A DNA stretch of 53,788 nt from Paractinoplanes ferrugineus (GCF_016862195.1 NZ_BOMM01000005.1:1-53788); one strand, 5' to 3'; positions 34,252 through 42,720 are shown, counted from the stretch's first letter. The notes: a model not told the origin generated them from the letters alone. Numbers and translations are program-made.

Positions 34252-35514
34252 CTAGAGACGGTGGGCCTCGCGGGCCGTGGTCACGCCGCGGGTGTCGAAG
34301 AAGCGCTTGGCCACCCCGGCCAGGTGGTCGGCGTCGTATTCGCGGTGGTGCTGCACCAGGATCACCAGGTCGGCCGCGGCGGCCGCGCCCTCCAGGTCGT
34401 CGGTGCGGGCCACCTCGACGTCGCCGACCTTCCAGGTGGCGACGTGCGGGTCGTGGTAGAGCACGGTGGCGCCGAGCGACGCCAGCTGCCGGGCCAGCGG
34501 CGTCGCCGGCGACTCGCGCTGGTCGGCGATGTTCGCCTTGTAGGTGACCCCGAGCAGCAGCACCGTGGCGCCGTGCACGGCCTGACCGTCCGCGTTCAGC
34601 AGGTTCTGCGCGCGCCGGGCCACGTAGTCCGGCATCGTCGCGTTGATCTCCTGGGCCAGCTCGACGAAGCGGAACGGGTAGCCGAGCTTGCTGCGCACGT
34701 TGTGGCTGAGGTAGTTCGGGTCGATCGGGATGCAGTGGCCGCCGACGCCGGGCCCGGGGTAGAAGGCCTGGAACCCGAACGGCTTGGTCGAGGCGGCGTG
34801 GATCACGTCCCACAGATCGATGTCGAGCTCGTGGCAGAACCGCGCCATCTCGTTGACCAGCGCGATGTTGACGTGCCGGTAGGTGTTCTCGAGCAGCTTG
34901 GCGGTCTCCGCCTCCCGGGTGCCCTTGGTGCGCACCACGGTGTCGACGAACCGGCCGTAGAACTCGGCGACCCGGTCGGCGCACCCGCTGGTGTAGCCGC
35001 CGACCACCTTCGGGGTGTTACGCGGGCCGAACCGCTCGTTGCCGGGGTCGATCCGCTCCGGCGAGAACGCGAGGTGGAAGTCGATGCCGGCGGTCAGCCC
35101 GGACAGCTTCTCCAGCAGCGGCCGCACCACCTCGTCGGTGGTGCCCGGGTAGGTGGTCGACTCGAGCACGACGAGCATGCCGGGGCGCAGGTTGCGGCCG
35201 ATCGCCTCGGTGGCGCCGACCACCGCGCGCAGATCGGGGCCGTCTCCCTCGGCGAGCGGCGTCGGCACGCAGATGACGGCGGTGGCGGCACTCGCGATCA
35301 GGGTCTCGTCGCTGGTGGTGCGGAAGCCACCGGCGAGCATCCCGGCCACGTCGGCGTCGCTGAGGTCGTCCACGTGCGACCGGCCGGCGGCGAGTGAGTC
35401 GACCACACTGTGCTTCACGTCGAAGCCGAGGACGTTCATGCCGGCCCGGGTGGCTTGCTGGGCGAGCGGGAGACCGACGTAGCCGAGCCCGAGAATGACC
35501 ACATCATAAGTCAC
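34252..35514 (-). CDS. Nucleotide-sugar 6-dehydrogenase (UDP-GlcNAc/ManNAc type)
   Basis: 420-residue NAD-dependent dehydrogenase that oxidises a UDP-hexose or UDP-N-acetylhexosamine to the uronic acid. The N-terminal Rossmann motif is VVILGLGYVGLPLA; CVPTPL, ESTTYPGTT, AFSPERIDPGN and ENTYRHVNIALVNEMA are family segments; the catalytic Cys is C261 in GPGVGGHCIPIDP; the C-terminal UDP-binding domain starts near GVTYKANIADQRESPA. The motif set is closer to WecC/WbpA-type UDP-N-acetylhexosamine dehydrogenases than to UDP-glucose dehydrogenase, but the substrate is not certain. It follows the Stealth gene by 54 bp on the same strand and supplies an acidic sugar for the glycan. Confidence 0.92.
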   Translation of the reverse strand: MTYDVVILGLGYVGLPLAQQATRAGMNVLGFDVKHSVVDSLAAGRSHVDDLSDADVAGMLAGGFRTTSDETLIASAATAVICVPTPLAEGDGPDLRAVVGATEAIGRNLRPGMLVVLESTTYPGTTDEVVRPLLEKLSGLTAGIDFHLAFSPERIDPGNERFGPRNTPKVVGGYTSGCADRVAEFYGRFVDTVVRTKGTREAETAKLLENTYRHVNIALVNEMARFCHELDIDLWDVIHAASTKPFGFQAFYPGPGVGGHCIPIDPNYLSHNVRSKLGYPFRFVELAQEINATMPDYVARRAQNLLNADGQAVHGATVLLLGVTYKANIADQRESPATPLARQLASLGATVLYHDPHVATWKVGDVEVARTDDLEGAAAAADLVILVQHHREYDADHLAGVAKRFFDTRGVTTAREAHRL

Positions 35515-35568
35515 GAAATTTCCCCATTTTCTGGCGCGCCTTTGGCGTGCCCCGTTGTCTTGGCGGCG

Positions 35569-37380
35569 TCAGGCGACGTTGGTGTCCGACGCGGACGGCG
35601 GTACCGGCTGGACCGGCAGGGCGATGTCCGGGTGCGACTGGTCCCGTGGTGCTCGTGGCGAGACCACCGGTCCGCGCGGCAGTTCCAGTCGGGTGGTGGC
35701 CGGCCGGGGCGTTCCCAGCTCGTACGGCGACGGGAACGGCAGGTAGGCGGGCAGGAACTCGGCGAGCAGCGCGGCCTGCTCGGCGGCCGTCTCCGGCGAC
35801 GAGTTCGTGTCGTTGAGGCAGAACGCGTCCATGTGCCGGTCGTGCAGCACCCGGGCCAGGCGCAGCGGCGTGCCGGCGTCGGCCAGGTCGGTGTACATGT
35901 AGGCGATCTCGCCCGGCGCCGCCCGGCCGGTCAGGTAGCCGTAGTACTGCTGCAGCGAGGACAGCAGCGACACGTCCTCCGGGTGCCGGAACTGGTGCTC
36001 GGCGGTGGCCACCACCTGCTCGGCGAAGCGCGACTCGATCTCGGCGAGCACACTGCGCCGGGACGGGTGCGGGGTGTGCTTCATCTTGCGGGTCAGCACC
36101 CGCCCGAACGCCTGCTGGATCAGCCGCCGGTTGTTCTTGCCGGCCGAGTTCGCGGGCGGGTCGTCGTCGCGGCGCGGGGCCGAGTCGACAAGAGCCGTCG
36201 ACGGGAAGAACCGGGTCAGCCCGCCCGGCGTGAAGAACATCTCGGGCGGCACCGGCCGGGCCAGGAAGACGTCGTCGTTGAGGTAGAGGAAGTGCTCCGA
36301 CAGGCCCGGGATCCGGTGCAGCCGGGACTCGATGGCCTGCGAGTTGAACGTCGGCAACTGCCCGGTGCCGCCGAAGACCTCACGATGGCTCACCACCGTC
36401 AGGTCCGGCTGGGTGGTGTCCAGCCAGGCCGGCACCTGATCGTCGGTGACCAGGAAGATGTGCCGGACCCAGGGGGCGAACGCGTACAGCGCCCGCAACG
36501 AGTAGCGCAGCTCGTCCCGCGACGCGTAGCGCGAGTCGTTGCAGGCCAGTTCGCTGACGTCGGCGACCCAGCCGTTCGCCCGCATGGCGACGGCCTTGCG
36601 CTCGATCCACTCCGGGTCCTCGCCGTCCACCCAGGTGTAGACCACGTCGATCGGGAACGCGACCCGATCCGGGCTGACCATCGTGAAGATCTCGCGGGTG
36701 CGGTACGAGGCCGGGTCGTCGGGGGCGCTGAACGAGCCGAAGACGTGCTCGCTCGCCTCCACCACCGGCTCGTCGACCGGCACCACGTCGGCCACCGGGT
36801 TGCTCCGCGGGCCGATCAGGTGGCCGTCCACGGTGCGCCAGAACTCGATCTCACAGCCGTACTCCGGCCCGAACACCAGGTTGCCGCCGGGATCGGTGAC
36901 CGGGCGGCTCAACCGCAGCACGGTCGCGGTGCGGCGGCCACGACGTCCCGGCCGGCCGGTGGGGCGGACGACCTCCAGCAGCCCGGCGTCACTCGCGCTC
37001 AGTGTCTCGAGCAGGGCGAGCACCCGGTCGCGCTCCTCTTCCGGTACGGCCACCGCGGACCCGGTCACCGAGTCGACCGGGATCCGGAACCAGTCGACCT
37101 GCGCCGCCTCGAGGGCGGTCACCACCCGATCGAGGTTCTCCCGGCGTACGCCCGCGGGGGTGGCCATCTCGGTGACCCGTGCCGAGCGCACGCGGCCGGT
37201 CCGGGCGCGGGCCAGCGGTACCACCCGCCGGGCCGTGGCCAGGCGCCGCTCAGCCGGTACGTAGGGCAGCAGCTTGCGCTGGACGCCGGCCAGCAACCGG
37301 CGCCGGACCGGCCATGGCGTGTGTCGCAAGATCCGCCGTATCGGCACGCCGTCGTCCTTCCGCCCGGCCGTTGTGGTCAC
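35569..37380 (-). CDS. Stealth-family sugar-phosphate transferase
   Basis: 603-residue protein of the Stealth family, which transfers hexose-1-phosphate or related groups to make phosphodiester-linked capsules and is related to animal GlcNAc-1-phosphotransferase. Conserved blocks are in order: CR1 PIDVVYTWVDGEDPEW near 242; CR2 SRYASRDELRYSLRALYAFA then VRHIFLVTDDQVPAWL near 280-310; CR3 LPTFNSQAIESRLHRIPGLS near 340; ending FLYLNDDVFLARPV near 365; CR4 around LLSSLQQYYGY and LNDTN (about 480-535). A 240-residue N-terminal extension has no assignment. GTG 37380 is the first start; GTG twelve codons later (VPIRRIL) is an alternative. Upstream gene of a two-gene unit with the dehydrogenase. Confidence 0.93.
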   Translation of the reverse strand: MTTTAGRKDDGVPIRRILRHTPWPVRRRLLAGVQRKLLPYVPAERRLATARRVVPLARARTGRVRSARVTEMATPAGVRRENLDRVVTALEAAQVDWFRIPVDSVTGSAVAVPEEERDRVLALLETLSASDAGLLEVVRPTGRPGRRGRRTATVLRLSRPVTDPGGNLVFGPEYGCEIEFWRTVDGHLIGPRSNPVADVVPVDEPVVEASEHVFGSFSAPDDPASYRTREIFTMVSPDRVAFPIDVVYTWVDGEDPEWIERKAVAMRANGWVADVSELACNDSRYASRDELRYSLRALYAFAPWVRHIFLVTDDQVPAWLDTTQPDLTVVSHREVFGGTGQLPTFNSQAIESRLHRIPGLSEHFLYLNDDVFLARPVPPEMFFTPGGLTRFFPSTALVDSAPRRDDDPPANSAGKNNRRLIQQAFGRVLTRKMKHTPHPSRRSVLAEIESRFAEQVVATAEHQFRHPEDVSLLSSLQQYYGYLTGRAAPGEIAYMYTDLADAGTPLRLARVLHDRHMDAFCLNDTNSSPETAAEQAALLAEFLPAYLPFPSPYELGTPRPATTRLELPRGPVVSPRAPRDQSHPDIALPVQPVPPSASDTNVA

Positions 37381-37486
37381 TGACCCTCAACGTCGGCCCT
37401 CGACTCGAAGTTGCGGTCGTTGGTGACGCCTGATATCGCCGGTATACGCCATTTGATCAGCGAGGTGCGACAAAACGGGCATTACG

Positions 37487-37545
37487 CACCCCTATGGGGT
37501 GTGCTCCGGGATTCCACCGATAGGCAGGGTTGCCTCGCTGAGGCA
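37487..37545. promoter_or_regulatory. Two short dyads between the Stealth gene and the small membrane gene
   Basis: CACCCC-TAT-GGGGTG (37487-37501) and TGCCTC-GCT-GAGGCA (37531-37545) are perfect 6-bp inverted repeats with 3-bp spacers, 44 bp apart, in the 219-bp divergent region 37381-37599. Both are 15-bp dyads of the kind bound by dimeric repressors. The two half-sites differ, so they would not be one regulator's sites. Either could instead be an RNA hairpin. Confidence 0.4.
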
Positions 37546-37599
37546 TCGTGGACGTCGGCGCTCCCGTTCCCGGGGCGTCGCATCCTGGGGGAGGACCCG

Positions 37600-37827
37600 A
37601 TGGGTAAGGCTGTTGCGTTTCTGCTCGCGGTGATCGGTGCCATCGTCGTGGTCGGCTGGGTCGTGCACGCGATCATCGGCCCGCTGTTCTACCTGGCCCT
37701 GATCGTCGCCCTGGTCGGCGGCGGCATCTACCTCTACGGCAAGGCCAAGAAGTCGCTGGCTCCCGGCACCCGCACCCAGCGGCGCATCGAGGCAGCGCAG
37801 AAGACCTACCGGATGCGCAACCGGTGA
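37600..37827 (+). CDS. Small membrane protein (75 aa)
   Basis: Two hydrophobic helices, KAVAFLLAVIGAIVVVGWVV and PLFYLALIVALVGGGIYLYG, followed by a basic tail KAKKSLAPGTRTQRRIEAAQ ending RMRNR. ATG 37600 has GGGGAGGA at 37587-37594, 5 nt upstream, so the 63 upstream codons in the same frame are not used. No family name comes to mind. It is a plausible small inner-membrane protein with both helices at the N-terminus and a cytoplasmic basic end. It lies 64 bp upstream of ffh. Confidence 0.75.
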   Translation: MGKAVAFLLAVIGAIVVVGWVVHAIIGPLFYLALIVALVGGGIYLYGKAKKSLAPGTRTQRRIEAAQKTYRMRNR

Positions 37828-37844
37828 GCCGCAACGCGGGCGGC

Positions 37845-37850
37845 TAGGCT
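37845..37850 (+). promoter_or_regulatory. Candidate -10 box of ffh
   Basis: TAGGCT lies 41 nt before the ffh GTG, in the gap after the small membrane gene. It is identical to the hexamer before the second lepB gene. No good -35 is visible. Confidence 0.35.
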
Positions 37851-37891
37851 TGGCGACATCGCCTCAACTCTGACCAACGGGAAGTCGCACC

Positions 37892-39445
37892 GTGTTTGAC
37901 ACTCTGAGTGGCCGCCTGTCCGGGATCTTCGACAAACTTCGGAGCAAGGGCCGGCTCACCGATGCCGACATCGACGCCACCGCTCGCGAGATCCGTCTCG
38001 CGCTGCTCGAGGCGGACGTCGCGCTGCCCGTGGTCAAGTCCTTCATCTTCAACCTGAAGGAGCGGGCCCGCGGGGCCGAGGTCTCGCAGGCCCTCAACCC
38101 GGCCCAGCAGATCATCAAGATCGTCCACGACGAGCTGATCACGGTGCTCGGCGGCGAGGGCCGGCGGCTGCGGTTCGCCAAGACCGCGCCCACCGTGATC
38201 ATGCTGGCCGGCCTGCAGGGTTCCGGCAAGACGACCCTGGCCGGCAAGCTTTCCCGCTGGCTCAAGGGTCAGGGCCACCAGCCGCTGCTGGTGGCGGCCG
38301 ATCTGCAGCGCCCCAACGCGGTCAACCAGCTCCAGGTGCTCGCGGGCCGGGCCGGCGTCGACGTCTACGCGCCGCAGCCCGGCAACGGCGTCGGCGACCC
38401 GGTGCAGGTCGCGCGGGACTCGATCGAGCACGCCAAGCGCACGGCCAAGGACATCGTCATCGTCGACACCGCCGGCCGCCTCGGCATCGACGCCGAGATG
38501 ATGCAGCAGGCCGCCGACATCCGCGACGCGGTAAACCCCGACGAGGTCATCTTCGTCATCGACGCGATGGTCGGCCAGGATGCCGTGCAGACCGCCGAGG
38601 CGTTCCGGGACGGCGTCGGCATCACCGGCGTGGTGCTCTCCAAGCTCGACGGCGACGCCCGCGGTGGTGCCGCCCTCTCCGTCCGGCACGTGACCGGCGA
38701 GCCCATCCTGTTCGCGTCGACCGGTGAGAAGCTCGAGGACTTCGACCTCTTCCACCCCGACCGGATGGCCAGCCGCATCCTGGGCATGGGCGACGTGCTG
38801 ACCCTCATCGAGCAGGCCGAGCAGGCCTTCGATGACGATCAGAAGGAGAAGATGACCTCCAAGCTGCTCGGTGGCGAGCAGTTCACCCTGGAGGACTTCC
38901 TCGACCAGCTGATCGCCGTGCGCCGGATGGGCCCGATCGCCAACATCCTCGGCATGATGCCCGGCATGGGCAACATGAAGGCCCAGCTCGACGACCTCGA
39001 CGACTCCCACTTCGACCGGGTCACCGCGATCATCCGCTCGATGACCCCGCAGGAGCGCACCAACCCGAAGATCCTCAACGGCTCCCGCCGCGCCCGCATC
39101 GCCACCGGCTCCGGCGTCACCGTGATGGACGTAAACCAGCTGCTCAACCGCTTCGCCGACGCGCAGAAGATGATGAAGCAGATGAGCGGCATGATGGGCC
39201 TGCCCGGCGCCCGCCGGAAGGCCACCAAGAGCCCGAAGAACAAGCGCAAGGGCACCAAGGGCGGCTCGAGCCGCCCCCGCGTCGGCGGCGGCGCCCTGCC
39301 CCCGGGCTTCCCGGCCGGCATGCCCCAGCTCCCCCCGGGCCTCGACCCCAACGCCCTGGGTGGCGGGCCGGGCGGCTTCAACCTGCCGAACCTCGACTTC
39401 AACAAGCTGATGAAGCCCAAGAAGGACGACGACGGAAAGAAGTAA
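37892..39445 (+). CDS. ffh: Signal recognition particle protein Ffh
   Basis: 517-residue SRP54-type GTPase that binds signal sequences and 4.5S RNA and hands ribosomes to FtsY. The N domain begins FDTLSGRLSGIFDKL; the G domain has GLQGSGKTT at 107-115, DLQRPNAVNQL, DTAGRLGID and SKLDGDARGGAALS; the M domain (about 325-440) has MGPIANILGMMPGM and the RNA-binding region ERTNPKILNGSRRARIATGSG. A Gly/Pro/Lys-rich tail (about 440-517) is longer than in E. coli, as in other actinobacteria. GTG start. It is the first core gene after the glycan island, where it normally follows glnD. Confidence 0.98.
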   Translation: MFDTLSGRLSGIFDKLRSKGRLTDADIDATAREIRLALLEADVALPVVKSFIFNLKERARGAEVSQALNPAQQIIKIVHDELITVLGGEGRRLRFAKTAPTVIMLAGLQGSGKTTLAGKLSRWLKGQGHQPLLVAADLQRPNAVNQLQVLAGRAGVDVYAPQPGNGVGDPVQVARDSIEHAKRTAKDIVIVDTAGRLGIDAEMMQQAADIRDAVNPDEVIFVIDAMVGQDAVQTAEAFRDGVGITGVVLSKLDGDARGGAALSVRHVTGEPILFASTGEKLEDFDLFHPDRMASRILGMGDVLTLIEQAEQAFDDDQKEKMTSKLLGGEQFTLEDFLDQLIAVRRMGPIANILGMMPGMGNMKAQLDDLDDSHFDRVTAIIRSMTPQERTNPKILNGSRRARIATGSGVTVMDVNQLLNRFADAQKMMKQMSGMMGLPGARRKATKSPKNKRKGTKGGSSRPRVGGGALPPGFPAGMPQLPPGLDPNALGGGPGGFNLPNLDFNKLMKPKKDDDGKK

Positions 39446-39537
39446 GCTCGGACCGGGCTAGTCTCTGGTAAAGATGGCATTGAGCATCTAGTCGGGAGAC
39501 CAGTATGGTGAGCGGTGATCCCCTCGAGGAGACATCG

Positions 39538-40158
39538 ATGACCGCTGCACCCCATCTCGCCGGTCCGGATTTGATCGACCATCTGATCGGCCGAGGCGAC
39601 CTGACTGTCGACGACATCGCGGACCTGCCTGAGGATCTTCGCTACGAGTTGATCGATGGCAGGCTCCTCTTGACCCCCAATGCTCTCCCCATCCATCAGG
39701 TAATCAGCCAAAACGCCGCTTTCGCGCTGGAGATGAACCGCCCGGACGACCTCGTGGTCAACATGGAGCAAGCGGTTCTTCTCAACCGGCGCAACGAGCT
39801 GCGTCCCGATGTCATGGTCTTCCAGGAGGAAGGCGCGGGTCGTTCCCCGGTTCCGGCCGCCGACGTTCTTCTCGTCGTCGAGGTGATCTCGCCGTCGTCG
39901 AAGTTCGACGACCCGGGACATAAGGCGAAGCGCTACGCCGACCTCGGCATCCCGGCCCACTGGATCATCGATCCGCTGGCTGGGCCGGTGACGCTGACGC
40001 AGTTCGCGCTGGGCCCGGACGGCAGTTACGAGCAGCTCCGCCGCACCGCCGAGCTGGTCACGCTCGATCAGCCCTGGCCGGTCACGCTGGATCTGCCGGC
40101 GTGGACGCGCCGGCGTGACCGGATCAACGAGCGGGCGTCGCGCCGCGCGTGGTCGTGA
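39538..40158 (+). CDS. Uma2-family putative endonuclease
   Basis: 206-residue protein of the Uma2 (DUF820) family, with a PD-(D/E)XK-like fold. The conserved order is DLPEDLRYELIDGRLLLTP, HQVISQNAAFALEM, ELRPDVMVFQEE (metal-ligand Asp), VLLVVEVISPSS (Glu) and KAKRYADLGIPAHWIIDP (Lys). ATG 39538 has GAGGAG 6 nt upstream and is preferred over ATG 39505. Uma2 genes are numerous in filamentous actinomycetes and cyanobacteria, often with no known role. Nothing nearby indicates that it belongs to a defence or toxin system. Confidence 0.9.
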   Translation: MTAAPHLAGPDLIDHLIGRGDLTVDDIADLPEDLRYELIDGRLLLTPNALPIHQVISQNAAFALEMNRPDDLVVNMEQAVLLNRRNELRPDVMVFQEEGAGRSPVPAADVLLVVEVISPSSKFDDPGHKAKRYADLGIPAHWIIDPLAGPVTLTQFALGPDGSYEQLRRTAELVTLDQPWPVTLDLPAWTRRRDRINERASRRAWS

Positions 40159-40163
40159 TCGGG

Positions 40164-40169
40164 TAGGAC
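40164..40169 (+). promoter_or_regulatory. Candidate -10 box, leaderless amidohydrolase
   Basis: TAGGAC lies 6 nt before the amidohydrolase ATG (40176), inside the 17-bp gap after the Uma2 gene. Transcription would begin at or next to the start codon. No ribosome-binding site precedes the ATG, which fits a leaderless message. Confidence 0.5.
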
Positions 40170-40175
40170 TGTCCC

Positions 40176-41252
40176 ATGGCATTGCATGTGCGTGGGGCGG
40201 TCCTGCCGGACGGCGACGTGAAGGATCTCTGGCTGGTCGGGGATCGGGTCACGTTCGAGCCCGTGGCCGGCGCCGAGACGATCAGTGACGGCGGATTCGT
40301 CGTTCCCGGGCTGGTCGACGCGCACTGCCACCTCGGAATCGCCTACGGGGCCAAGCCGATCACCGGTGTGGAGCAGGCGCGGGCGCTCGCCGTCACCGAC
40401 CGCGACGCCGGTGTGCTCGCCCTCAGGGATGCCGGGTCGCCTTTTCCCTACCCGGAGCTCGACGACGAAGTGGACATTCCGCGGCTCGTGCGGGCCGGGC
40501 GGCACGTCGCGCCGCCCCGGCGTTATCTGCGGGACATCGGGATCGAGGTGGCCGCCGAGGATGTCGCGGCCACCGTCACCGCGCAGGCCAAGGCCGGCAC
40601 CGGCTGGGTCAAGATCGTCGGGGACTGGATCGACCGCTCGGTCGGTGACCTCGCGCCGTCGTGGGACGCCGCGACCATGACCGCCGCCGTCGAGGCCGCG
40701 CACGCCGCCGGTGCTCGGGCCGCCGTGCATACCTTCTCCGAGGACGGCGTGGAGATCATGGTGCGGGCCGGGGTCGACTCGGTCGAGCACGGCACCGGGC
40801 TTTCGCTCGATCTCATCGACGAGATGGCCCGGCGGGGAACCGCACTGGTGCCCACGATGATCAACATCCGGACCTTCGGGAGCATCGCTGAGCAGGCCCG
40901 GGAGAAGTTCGCCGGGTACGCCGACCACATGATCGCGCTCAGGGACCGGTTCCCGGCGGTCGTGCGGGCCGCGCACGAGGCCGGAGTGCCGATCTACATC
41001 GGGACCGACGCGGGCGGTGGAATCCGGCACGGACTCGCTGCCGAGGAGATGCTGATCATGGAGGAGGCCGGCCTTCCGGCGGCCGACATCATCGCGTCCG
41101 CCTCGTGGAAGGCCCGCGAGTGGCTCGGTTTCCCGGGGCTGGTCGAGGGTGGCCTCGCCGACCTGGTGGTCTACGAGGTGGACCCGCGAGCCGACCTACG
41201 GGTGGTGCGGGCCCCGCAGCGCATCGTGCTGCGCGGCCGGATCATCAGATAG
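40176..41252 (+). CDS. Amidohydrolase-family metal-dependent hydrolase
   Basis: 358-residue TIM-barrel hydrolase of the imidazolonepropionase/prolidase-like amidohydrolase group. Metal-ligand motifs: VPGLVDAHCHLG (HxH after strand 1), a likely carboxylated Lys in GTGWVKIVGDW, AVHTFSE, VEHGTG and IGTDAGGG with the catalytic Asp. A small N-terminal beta domain (LHVRGAVLPDGDVKDLWLVG) and a C-terminal return (GLADLVVYEVDP, VLRGRII) sandwich the barrel as expected. Substrate is unknown; homologues with this motif spread include Xaa-Pro dipeptidases. ATG 40176 follows a TAGGAC hexamer, suggesting a leaderless message. Confidence 0.9.
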   Translation: MALHVRGAVLPDGDVKDLWLVGDRVTFEPVAGAETISDGGFVVPGLVDAHCHLGIAYGAKPITGVEQARALAVTDRDAGVLALRDAGSPFPYPELDDEVDIPRLVRAGRHVAPPRRYLRDIGIEVAAEDVAATVTAQAKAGTGWVKIVGDWIDRSVGDLAPSWDAATMTAAVEAAHAAGARAAVHTFSEDGVEIMVRAGVDSVEHGTGLSLDLIDEMARRGTALVPTMINIRTFGSIAEQAREKFAGYADHMIALRDRFPAVVRAAHEAGVPIYIGTDAGGGIRHGLAAEEMLIMEEAGLPAADIIASASWKAREWLGFPGLVEGGLADLVVYEVDPRADLRVVRAPQRIVLRGRIIR

Positions 41253-41283
41253 CCCACCGAACGGGTTGCGGGAGGAGCGAGGC

Positions 41284-41289
41284 TAGGAT
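41284..41289 (+). promoter_or_regulatory. Candidate -10 box, leaderless proS
   Basis: TAGGAT ends 8 nt before the proS ATG at 41298, in the 45-bp gap after the amidohydrolase gene. No Shine-Dalgarno precedes the ATG at the usual distance; GGAGGA at 41271 is about 21 nt upstream. A leaderless transcript is likely. Confidence 0.5.
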
Positions 41290-41297
41290 GCTGCCTC

Positions 41298-42704
41298 ATG
41301 GCTCGCGTGCTCACTCCTCGTGCGGAAGACTTCCCCCGGTGGTATCAGGACCTGATCGCCAAGGCGCAACTGGCTGACAACGGCCCGGTGCGCGGAACGA
41401 TGGTGATCCGGCCGACCGGTTACGCCATCTGGGAGCGCATGCAGGCGGACATGGACGCGCGCATCAAGGAAGCGGGCGTGCAGAACGCGTACTTCCCGCT
41501 GTTCATCCCGGAGAGTTACCTTCGCCGCGAGGCCGACCACGTCGAGGGCTTCTCGCCCGAGCTGGCCGTCGTCACCCACGCGGGTGGAAAGCAGCTCGCC
41601 GAGCCGCTGGTCGTGCGCCCCACCAGCGAGACCGTGATCGGCGAGTTCATGGCCAAGTGGGTGGATTCCTACCGCGATCTGCCGCTGCTGCTCAACCAGT
41701 GGGCCAACGTCGTGCGGTGGGAGCTGCGCCCGCGCACGTTCCTGCGCACCACCGAGTTCCTCTGGCAGGAGGGCCACACCGCGCACGCCAGCGAGGCCGA
41801 CGCCCGTGCGCACGCCCGCGACATCCACAAGAACGTCTACGAGGCGTTCATCACCGACATGCTGGCCATCCCCGTGGTGCCCGGCCGCAAGACCAAGGGC
41901 GAGCGGTTCGCCGGTGCCACCAACACCATGACCGTCGAAGCCATGATGGGTGACACCAAGGCGCTGCAGATGGGCACGTCGCACGAGCTCGGGCAGAACT
42001 TCGCCAAGGCGTTCGACATCAGCTACTCGTCCGCGTCGGGCACTGTCGAACACGCCTGGACGACCTCGTGGGGCACGTCCACCCGGATGCTCGGCGGCCT
42101 GATCATGGTGCATGGCGACGACAACGGCCTGCGGCTGCCGCCGCGGCTCGCGCCGATCCAGGTGCAGGTCATGGTGGTCAAGGCGGGCGAGGGCGTGGTG
42201 GCGGCCGCAGCGAAGCTGCGCGACGAGCTCAAAGCCGCGGGTGTACGGGTGAGGCTCGACGACCGTGCCGACATCCCGTTCGGCCGTCGTGCCGTCGACG
42301 CGGAGCTGCAGGGCATTCCGATCCGGGTCGAGGTCGGCCCGCGCGACCTGGCGGTCGGCAACGTGGTCGTGGCCCGCCGGATCGACGGCACCAAGTCGCC
42401 GCTGCCGATGGGTGACCTGGTGGGCGCCGTGACGAGTGCGCTCAAGGCCGACCAGCAGCAGATGTACGACGACGCGCTGGCGTTCCGCGAGGAGCGCACG
42501 GTCGACGTCAAGACGCTCGGCGAAGCGATCGAGGCATCCCAGACCGGGTGGGCCCGGGTGCCGTGGTCGGCGGTCGGCGAAGCGGGCGAGAAGGAGGCGA
42601 ACGGCAAGGCCGTGACGGTTCGCTGCCTCACCCGCGAGGATGGTTCGATGCCCGACTCCGACGAAGAGCCGGGACTCGTCGCCTACCTGGCCCGGTCCTA
42701 CTGA
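41298..42704 (+). CDS. proS: Prolyl-tRNA synthetase, short (type 3, archaeal/eukaryotic-like)
   Basis: 468-residue class II synthetase charging tRNA-Pro. Motif 1 is RGTMVIRPTGYAIWERMQ, then FPLFIPES and PTSETVIGEFMAKWV; motif 2 is ELRPRTFLRTTEFLWQEGHT; motif 3 is GTSTRMLGGLIMVHGDDNGL. The C-terminal anticodon-binding domain begins LPPRLAPIQVQVMVV. There is no editing domain between motifs 2 and 3, which marks the archaeal/eukaryotic type; typical bacterial ProRS is about 570 residues with that insertion. The C-terminal zinc-like domain of type 3 enzymes ends at LVAYLARSY here. It stands between ffh and rpsP, and whether a second ProRS exists elsewhere cannot be seen. Confidence 0.96.
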   Translation: MARVLTPRAEDFPRWYQDLIAKAQLADNGPVRGTMVIRPTGYAIWERMQADMDARIKEAGVQNAYFPLFIPESYLRREADHVEGFSPELAVVTHAGGKQLAEPLVVRPTSETVIGEFMAKWVDSYRDLPLLLNQWANVVRWELRPRTFLRTTEFLWQEGHTAHASEADARAHARDIHKNVYEAFITDMLAIPVVPGRKTKGERFAGATNTMTVEAMMGDTKALQMGTSHELGQNFAKAFDISYSSASGTVEHAWTTSWGTSTRMLGGLIMVHGDDNGLRLPPRLAPIQVQVMVVKAGEGVVAAAAKLRDELKAAGVRVRLDDRADIPFGRRAVDAELQGIPIRVEVGPRDLAVGNVVVARRIDGTKSPLPMGDLVGAVTSALKADQQQMYDDALAFREERTVDVKTLGEAIEASQTGWARVPWSAVGEAGEKEANGKAVTVRCLTREDGSMPDSDEEPGLVAYLARSY

Positions 42705-42720
42705 GTCTCGGCCTACTGAC

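Noticed and set aside
14346..37380. Biosynthetic cluster for a small-molecule antibiotic
   Set aside because: No PKS, NRPS, terpene or precursor-peptide genes; content is cell-surface glycan.
39538..40158. Defence-system nuclease
   Set aside because: Uma2 proteins are common singletons in these genomes and there is no methylase, helicase or toxin partner nearby.
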